From NCBI GenBank assembly GCA_028281605.1, contig JANQJO010000098.1:1-48891 (forward strand): a DNA stretch of 48,891 bases, in the 5' to 3' direction. A model generated the notes under the pieces. It ran no database searches, was not told the DNA's origin, and saw only the letters and a program-made list of their open reading frames with translations. This document shows positions 43,921 to 48,891 of the stretch, piece by piece (positions within the stretch are counted from its first letter, which is position 1; each line of letters starts with the position of its first letter). The DNA comes from Pseudomonadales bacterium (GTDB lineage Bacteria > Pseudomonadota > Gammaproteobacteria > Pseudomonadales > JANQJO01). Position numbers and translations under genes: made by a program.

Positions 43921-46413
43921 TTAGTTTTGTGAGGAACTGGCGTCGAAATAGTTAGATTTTCTACCTATCCATTGCAAGGAAGTAACGGATGAGTTTTGTA
44001 AAAAAACCATGAATTCTTTTTCGGGTAAAGGCTTACTGAAGAGATAGCCTTGGCCTAATTCACAGTTATTTTCTTGTAAAAATTCCTTTTGTGGTAGTGT
44101 TTCTATACCTTCTGCAACAACTTTAAGATTTAATTTGTGCGCCATGGCAATAATTGCTGCTACTATTTCTGTGTTGCCTCGTTTATTTGGAATATCTGAA
44201 ATGAAAGAACGGTCTATTTTTAATATATCTAATGTTAATGTTTTTAAATAGCTTAAAGACGAATACCCTGTGCCAAAATCATCAATAGCAACCGATAAAC
44301 CTAACTCTTTGAGTTTTTTTAACAGTTTATTTTTATCATCCAACTCATCTAGAATCATCGATTCTGTAATTTCTAAGGTTAACCTGTGTGTATCTAAGTT
44401 TGTGTCTATAAGTATTTTTTTAATTGTAGAAAACAGGTTGGGATCTAAAAATTGTCTAGATGATAAGTTTACAGAAATGTTAATAGGTTCAAGATTTTTA
44501 TCACTCCAATTTTGAGCAGCCTGGCAAGCTGTGCTTAAAATCCATTTTCCTAAAGGTACAATAAAACCACTTTCTTCCAAAAATGGGATGAAGCAGTTTG
44601 GACCTAAAATACCTTTTGTAGGGTGTTGCCATCTAATCAAAGCTTCTGCTGATATAATTTTGCCCGTTGATAAATCAATCAAAGGTTGATAGTAAAGTAT
44701 AAACTGTTCTTCTGCAATAGCCTGATGTAGCTCAGTTTCTAAAGACATTTTTTCAATAGCAGCTTTGTTCATTTCATTGGAAAAAGATTGTGATTTATTT
44801 TTGCCTTGGGATTTTGCTTTATACATAGCGATATCAGCATTTTGTAATAGTTTTTCAGTGGTATCACCATCATCTGGTGCGGTTACAATACCAATACTGG
44901 TGGATACAATCAACTCAGTACTCTCAATGTGAATAGGCTTGTTTAGAGCCCTTAAAAGGTTCCCAGAAATTTTTTCAGCCATGCTTTTTTGTTTGATTTC
45001 ATGGATTAAAATGCAAAATTCATCTCCCCCTAAACGAGCAACAATATCGCCACTTTTGACGCAATAAGTTAATCGTTTGGCAACAATTTTTAGTAGTTTA
45101 TCTCCATAATTATGACCTAAAGAGTCATTGATTCTTTTGAAATTATCTAAATCTAAGAACATGATTGCAAATATTTTTTGATCGGGTTTTATGTTTTTTA
45201 GTGCTTGATTAATATGTTCAATTAAATTTAATCGGTTTGCGAGGCCAGTCAGTCTGTCATACATAGCCAATTTATGCAGTTTATCGTTGTCTTGTTGTAT
45301 CTGCTTTTGCATGGCTTCAAGCTGAGAAGAAACTTTAATTTCTGTATCATACAATATGTCAATTTCATCTTTGAACCAGCGATGATAAGAATTTTGATCC
45401 AATTGTTTGCGCACATATTGAAACTTGCCTTGGCATAATAAAGGCAACAAAGTCGATTGTTTCCTTAGGCGTGTAATTGGTTGCCACAATGCAGAGATAA
45501 TTATAATGCAAGAAGTTAAAATGGCCAATAACGCACCCCTTAAATGTGATTTGGATGCATTTTTTATTTGTAAAACATAATCAGTTACTTCATCAATAAT
45601 AATGAAGTGTGCAATATTAGGTTTAAGTTTATCCACAGAAAATATGTCGATTTCATAATATTTTCCTGCATTACTAAAAATAAGACGATTGGATTTAATA
45701 GCTTGAAAAGAATGTTTTTTTGCTATTTCTCTAATTAAAACCTGCATTTGATCAATGTGTGTCATAGCTTTGAGGCTTTTTTTCCAAGGTTCGATGTGTT
45801 TTTCATCAGAAGCTTTATTTGTAAGTTTGTCGGTTATGATACCAATATTTGACTGAGTAATCTCATTAAAAGTTCGTAGTGTATCTGCTAATGAAGTTTT
45901 AATTTGCAGAATATTTGGTTGATTACTGGTTGCCATAATGGGTGTAGTAACCAGTTGTTGGCAACTGTTGTTACAATACAATTCACTGATAGGATAACCG
46001 AAAGAGGCTACTTGTTCTGCAGAATGTTTACCAAATTGAAGATCTAGTTCTCCCCAAGAGTTAATTAAAATACCTTGATGATCATATAGTGTGATACTTT
46101 CGAGTCCCCAAATAATTTGAATGTAACTCCATTGTTGGTTTAATTTGTTGATTATTTCACTTTTCTGGTAGTGTTCTTGTTGAGAGTGTATTGAGCTTTT
46201 AAGAGATAAAATATCAGACAGTTGTAATAAGTTGTTATATGATTGTTGCAATAAACCTTTAATTTCATTTTGATGCTGAATATGTAGCACTGCTCTTTGT
46301 TCTGTAAACAATCGCTTGAGTTCAAGGTTATTTAAATAAGTGAAAAAAGCACTTAAGCTTACTAAAATTAAGCTAACGAGTAAGATTGATTTCCATTTTA
46401 AGCTGATAAACAT
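43921..46413 (-). CDS. Membrane GGDEF-EAL protein (c-di-GMP turnover)
   Basis: About 830 residues. TM1 (~8-28) and TM2 (~290-312) enclose a periplasmic sensor domain. Then come a coiled linker, GGDEF (~365-535, intact GGDEF in ARLGGDEFCILI) and EAL (~550-800, intact EAL in SAEALIRW, DDFGTGYSSLSYLK, IDRSFI). Both activities could be present. The start is uncertain: the ATG at 46413, eight bases past the barrel-protein stop, places TM1 at the N-terminus; an ATG at 46476 would add 21 residues and overlap the barrel gene. Last in a three-gene set with a porin-like and a PBP-like protein. Confidence 0.85.
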   Translation of the reverse strand: MFISLKWKSILLVSLILVSLSAFFTYLNNLELKRLFTEQRAVLHIQHQNEIKGLLQQSYNNLLQLSDILSLKSSIHSQQEHYQKSEIINKLNQQWSYIQIIWGLESITLYDHQGILINSWGELDLQFGKHSAEQVASFGYPISELYCNNSCQQLVTTPIMATSNQPNILQIKTSLADTLRTFNEITQSNIGIITDKLTNKASDEKHIEPWKKSLKAMTHIDQMQVLIREIAKKHSFQAIKSNRLIFSNAGKYYEIDIFSVDKLKPNIAHFIIIDEVTDYVLQIKNASKSHLRGALLAILTSCIIIISALWQPITRLRKQSTLLPLLCQGKFQYVRKQLDQNSYHRWFKDEIDILYDTEIKVSSQLEAMQKQIQQDNDKLHKLAMYDRLTGLANRLNLIEHINQALKNIKPDQKIFAIMFLDLDNFKRINDSLGHNYGDKLLKIVAKRLTYCVKSGDIVARLGGDEFCILIHEIKQKSMAEKISGNLLRALNKPIHIESTELIVSTSIGIVTAPDDGDTTEKLLQNADIAMYKAKSQGKNKSQSFSNEMNKAAIEKMSLETELHQAIAEEQFILYYQPLIDLSTGKIISAEALIRWQHPTKGILGPNCFIPFLEESGFIVPLGKWILSTACQAAQNWSDKNLEPINISVNLSSRQFLDPNLFSTIKKILIDTNLDTHRLTLEITESMILDELDDKNKLLKKLKELGLSVAIDDFGTGYSSLSYLKTLTLDILKIDRSFISDIPNKRGNTEIVAAIIAMAHKLNLKVVAEGIETLPQKEFLQENNCELGQGYLFSKPLPEKEFMVFLQNSSVTSLQWIGRKSNYFDASSSQN

Positions 46414-46420
46414 AATAGAA

Positions 46421-47623
46421 TTAAAACTTATAACTAACTTGTAAACTAAAAAGATTCCAGTCTTCTTTAAGCTCATTTTTATTTGGGTTTTCTATACTAG
46501 AGAGCCAAGCAACGCCTGCAACTTGGTGTAATTCTGCCGCGATCATCCAGTTGTTTGTAAATTGATACTGCATCCCCAAGGTAAAGTCTTTTGCATAGGC
46601 GTCGAAAGTGGGTAACCCTTGAGCCGGATTGAGTGTGCCACTTTTGTCATCTCGGTTAGGGTAGTAAACATCATACCTGAGAATCCAATTCAAATGAGTA
46701 TTGGCAGCAAGCTTAACTTGATAATAATAAGATTGTGCTGTTCTTTTGGATACTGAATTTGGTCCTGCAATATCTTTGTATTCAAGATCAAGAAGTTGAT
46801 ATTCTGTAGTAAATTGCCACTGATTATGATTATACTCAAAAGATAAGAGTTTAAAAGTGACTTCTATAGCACCCGGTAAGAGTGTCAATGTTGGTATAGG
46901 GTGTGGGTTAGGATCAATTTTAGAGTCAGTGTAAGCATAGCTGGCACCAATACGCATTCGTCCCGCATCTAATTCTAATATTGTTCTGGCGACTGACAAT
47001 CCGGTGTTTGTTAGATTTCCTCCCGCTTGGCTGGGGATGAGCATAGCTTCAGAGATATCATCAAAATTAGGGTAGCCTATCAATAAATCTGCTTGTAATA
47101 AATGTTGTCCTAAGCTTTTGTAGCCGTGCAATGACACACTGTCAGATGAATGGAAAGCGTTCCTAAAGGGATCTAAATAAATTGATTCTGGTAATAAAAT
47201 GCTAGGTTTGGTTGAGGCGACATCACGTGTTTCATTGAAAAAACCATAAGGGTTTTTAAGACGACCGAGTCGTGCCCCAATACCGAGATCACTGGTATTA
47301 ACCACAGAGTAATTTAAAATAGTGTAATCTAATTGAATACCACCAGGTGCCAAATCTCCAGCTTGTCTATAGAGTGCTTGCGCTGAAAGTTGTAGTTTGG
47401 GTGAGGTTCGCCAGGATCCTCCTAAGCCGATATCAGTCAATTCCCAACTGGTGTTATCACTTTTTCCAAAGAAGCGATTATGATCTGTTTTAATTAATCC
47501 TTGACTGATAAAGCCATGGGGTCTGATTGTTTCAGGTATCAATTTCTGTGCATGTGCTACAGACTCAATAATTAATATGAGTAGGTAGCAGCTATTGGAT
47601 AGAAATTTTACGTACTTTGTCAT
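46421..47623 (-). CDS. Predicted outer-membrane beta-barrel protein (porin-like)
   Basis: A 400-residue exported protein. Signal peptide MTKYVKFLSNSCYLLILIIE... ending near VAHA. Strands such as RPHGFISQGLIKTDHNRFFG, LGLGARLGRLKNPYGFFNE-like motifs, LRYDVYYPN, FTLGMQYQFTNNWMIAAE and a final LQVSYKF mark a barrel. The pattern resembles the short porin/OprO-like proteins found next to PBP-like and GGDEF genes. The ATG at 47623 is preferred over 47656 because GAGAG precedes it and the signal peptide starts there. It overlaps the end of the PBP-like gene by 32 bases. Confidence 0.75.
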   Translation of the reverse strand: MTKYVKFLSNSCYLLILIIESVAHAQKLIPETIRPHGFISQGLIKTDHNRFFGKSDNTSWELTDIGLGGSWRTSPKLQLSAQALYRQAGDLAPGGIQLDYTILNYSVVNTSDLGIGARLGRLKNPYGFFNETRDVASTKPSILLPESIYLDPFRNAFHSSDSVSLHGYKSLGQHLLQADLLIGYPNFDDISEAMLIPSQAGGNLTNTGLSVARTILELDAGRMRIGASYAYTDSKIDPNPHPIPTLTLLPGAIEVTFKLLSFEYNHNQWQFTTEYQLLDLEYKDIAGPNSVSKRTAQSYYYQVKLAANTHLNWILRYDVYYPNRDDKSGTLNPAQGLPTFDAYAKDFTLGMQYQFTNNWMIAAELHQVAGVAWLSSIENPNKNELKEDWNLFSLQVSYKF

Positions 47624-48008
47624 TGATAAATCTCTCGTTAGTGTAACCAATAGCACCAGGGGTGTTCATAACTTTTTCTAACATCTCTTGCTCGTCTTTA
47701 ACTTCTATAGGTCCCATGCCGGTACCTGAATAAACATATCGATCCCAGCTTCTTCTTAGCTGATGGGGCAGCATAGACAATTTTTCTTTTGTAAAGCGTC
47801 GATGAATTGGGTTATTATCTGGCAACACGAATACAATAATTGAAGTGTTATCTTGCCATCTATTAAGGCGCATAGAAAAAATAGCACGAGCCGATTGTAG
47901 TGTCAGATTTTTAATAGAGGTTTTGGGATGCACAATAACACTTTGAGCAGGTGTTACAGTACACCACAAGCATAATATAGTGATTAGGGCATACTTCCAC
48001 AAACCCAT
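47592..48008 (-). CDS. PstS-like periplasmic substrate-binding protein, short form
   Basis: A 138-residue exported protein. Signal peptide MGLWKYALITILCLWCTVTPAQS. The remainder (ARAIFSMRLNRWQDNTSIIV, NPIHRRFTKEKL, NTPGAIGYTNE) matches the single-domain short version of the PBP-like/PstS-type family, about half of a full binding protein. Such short forms are found beside barrel and GGDEF proteins and may deliver a ligand (perhaps phosphate or a related anion) to the membrane sensor. First gene of the three-gene set; divergent from queC. Confidence 0.8.
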   Translation of the reverse strand: MGLWKYALITILCLWCTVTPAQSVIVHPKTSIKNLTLQSARAIFSMRLNRWQDNTSIIVFVLPDNNPIHRRFTKEKLSMLPHQLRRSWDRYVYSGTGMGPIEVKDEQEMLEKVMNTPGAIGYTNERFINDKVRKISIQ

Positions 48009-48112
48009 TGTAACAATTCCACATGCTGTATATTATATATTCAGTTTAGACAATATATGACAAGGCTGAGTGAAAGATTGCTTAATGGCAAAAAAGTATT
48101 AAGAGTTGATCT

Positions 48113-48796
48113 ATGAAGCACGCCCTTATTTTATTATCAGGAGGTTTGGATTCGGCTACAGTAATGGCTCTAGCTTATAAAGAAGCTTGGGCTTTGCATG
48201 CTTTAAGCTTTGATTATGGCCAAAGGCACCGAGCAGAATTGTTGGCAGCTAAGCGTATAGCGCAAGTATTTAAAGTGATGAGCCATACAATTGTTCCTTT
48301 GCCCTTGAGTCAAATAGGTGGGTCAGCTTTAACAGATTCTAATATCGCTGTACCGACACAGTTGACATTCAGTATCCCGCTGACTTATGTTCCAGCGCGA
48401 AATATTATTTTTTTATCTTATGCTCTAGCTGTGGCGGAAGTGAAAAAAATTAATGATATTTTTATTGGTGTTAATGCTGTGGACTATTCTGGATATCCAG
48501 ATTGTCGACCTGAATTTATAGCGGCGTTTGAAAATATGGCGAAGCTAGGTACACAAGTCGGTGTTGAAGGTCAACCTGTTTCAATACATGCTCCTTTGAT
48601 CAGCTTGTCTAAAGCTGAAATTATCAAGTTGGGCCATCAGCTTGGGGTGGATTACAGTATGACTGTTTCTTGTTATCAAGCTGATGCACAAGGTCGTGCT
48701 TGTGGTGTATGTGATAGCTGTCGTTTACGTCAAAAAGGTTTTGAAGAATCAGGTTTATCAGATACAACAGTTTATGCAGTTACAGGTGAGAAATAA
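48113..48796 (+). CDS. queC: 7-cyano-7-deazaguanine synthase
   Basis: A 227-residue ATP-dependent enzyme of the queuosine pathway, converting 7-carboxy-7-deazaguanine to preQ0 with ammonia. The PP-loop [15 protein letters not shown] (7-21) and [11 protein letters not shown] are typical; the zinc site is [20 protein letters not shown] (four Cys, residues ~187-206). Length is normal. No other que genes are next to it and no preQ1 riboswitch is visible upstream. The stop TAA (48794-48796) is followed at once by a repeat A. Confidence 0.95.
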   Translation: MKHALILLSGGLDSATVMALAYKEAWALHALSFDYGQRHRAELLAAKRIAQVFKVMSHTIVPLPLSQIGGSALTDSNIAVPTQLTFSIPLTYVPARNIIFLSYALAVAEVKKINDIFIGVNAVDYSGYPDCRPEFIAAFENMAKLGTQVGVEGQPVSIHAPLISLSKAEIIKLGHQLGVDYSMTVSCYQADAQGRACGVCDSCRLRQKGFEESGLSDTTVYAVTGEK

Positions 48797-48891
48797 GGAG
48801 GTGTCCCAGAATAAAGTTTACAAGCTTCGCTCCTGAACTCGCTGCGCTCAGACATGCATCCGCTCACATTGTAAACTTTATTCTGGGACAC
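48796..48891. repeat. Repeat family A copy at the right edge, cut by the window end
   Basis: Left terminal repeat 48796-48823 (AGGAGGTGTCCCAGAATAAA...), core 48824-48868 in reversed orientation relative to 1871-1971, and most of the right terminal repeat (48869-48891). The last five bases of the right terminal repeat lie past the window. It starts in the queC stop codon. Confidence 0.8.

Noticed and set aside
48009..48112. preQ1 riboswitch upstream of queC
   Set aside because: The conserved preQ1 aptamer stem and A-rich tail could not be found in the 104-base leader.
1..48891. CRISPR array, rRNA or tRNA genes
   Set aside because: No regularly spaced direct repeats and no cloverleaf or rRNA signature were found by reading the spacers; the repeats seen are palindromic and dispersed.

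Overview
The window reads as an AT-rich gammaproteobacterial chromosome. The class Ia ribonucleotide reductase (an NrdA with two ATP cones and a Pseudomonas-like NrdB), an RstA/RstB-type two-component pair, beta-barrel outer-membrane proteins, a YcgR-type PilZ protein, several GGDEF/EAL proteins and a trypsin with a GlyGly-CTERM-like tail all point to the Pseudomonadales/Oceanospirillales neighbourhood. The genus cannot be fixed from sequence alone. Two orphan secreted- or effector-like ORFs, a transposase remnant and many small palindromic repeats suggest a plastic, possibly host-associated genome; that is an inference.

Layout. 1-2317: accessory flank with a transposase remnant, an unrecognised 399-aa protein and palindromic repeats. 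2318-6578: nrdB and nrdA on the minus strand, with a rho-independent terminator at 2222-2254 and four NrdR boxes upstream (6659-6935). 7192-9773: rstA/rstB-type regulators. 9998-12057: a lipoprotein and an outer-membrane barrel protein. 12095-15444: a two-gene membrane unit with a dCache-like sensor and no recognisable output domain. 15764-25347: seven tightly packed minus-strand genes that join nucleotide-sugar/glycan enzymes (2OG oxygenase-methyltransferase, cytidylyltransferase-aminotransferase, SpsG/PseG-like, WbqC-like) to a barrel protein, a periplasmic protein and a GGDEF-EAL protein. A divergent 2OG oxygenase-GSCFA fusion follows (25527-27665). 27875-28533: accessory island with a small internally repeated protein. 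29017-30363: di-heme peroxidase. 30481-35341: Gld-type ABC export/auxiliary operon. 35627-36358: PilZ protein. 36746-38578: ThDP enzyme. 38659-41000: UDP-sugar epimerase and dehydrogenase. 41409-41974: MazEF-type toxin-antitoxin. 42010-43662: secreted trypsin. 43921-48008: a second barrel/periplasmic/GGDEF-EAL cassette. 48113-48796: queC.

Themes. Surface glycans and c-di-GMP recur. The 15.7-27.7 kb block carries activation, amination, hydrolysis and oxidation/methylation functions for an unassigned sugar, and 38.7-41.0 kb carries uronic-acid type UDP-sugar enzymes. Two cassettes each combine an outer-membrane barrel, a periplasmic protein and a membrane GGDEF-EAL protein. Two short repeat families (called A and B here) sit at gene 3' ends, supply several stop codons, and in one place family B lies inside a family A end. 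No CRISPR array, rRNA or convincing tRNA was seen.
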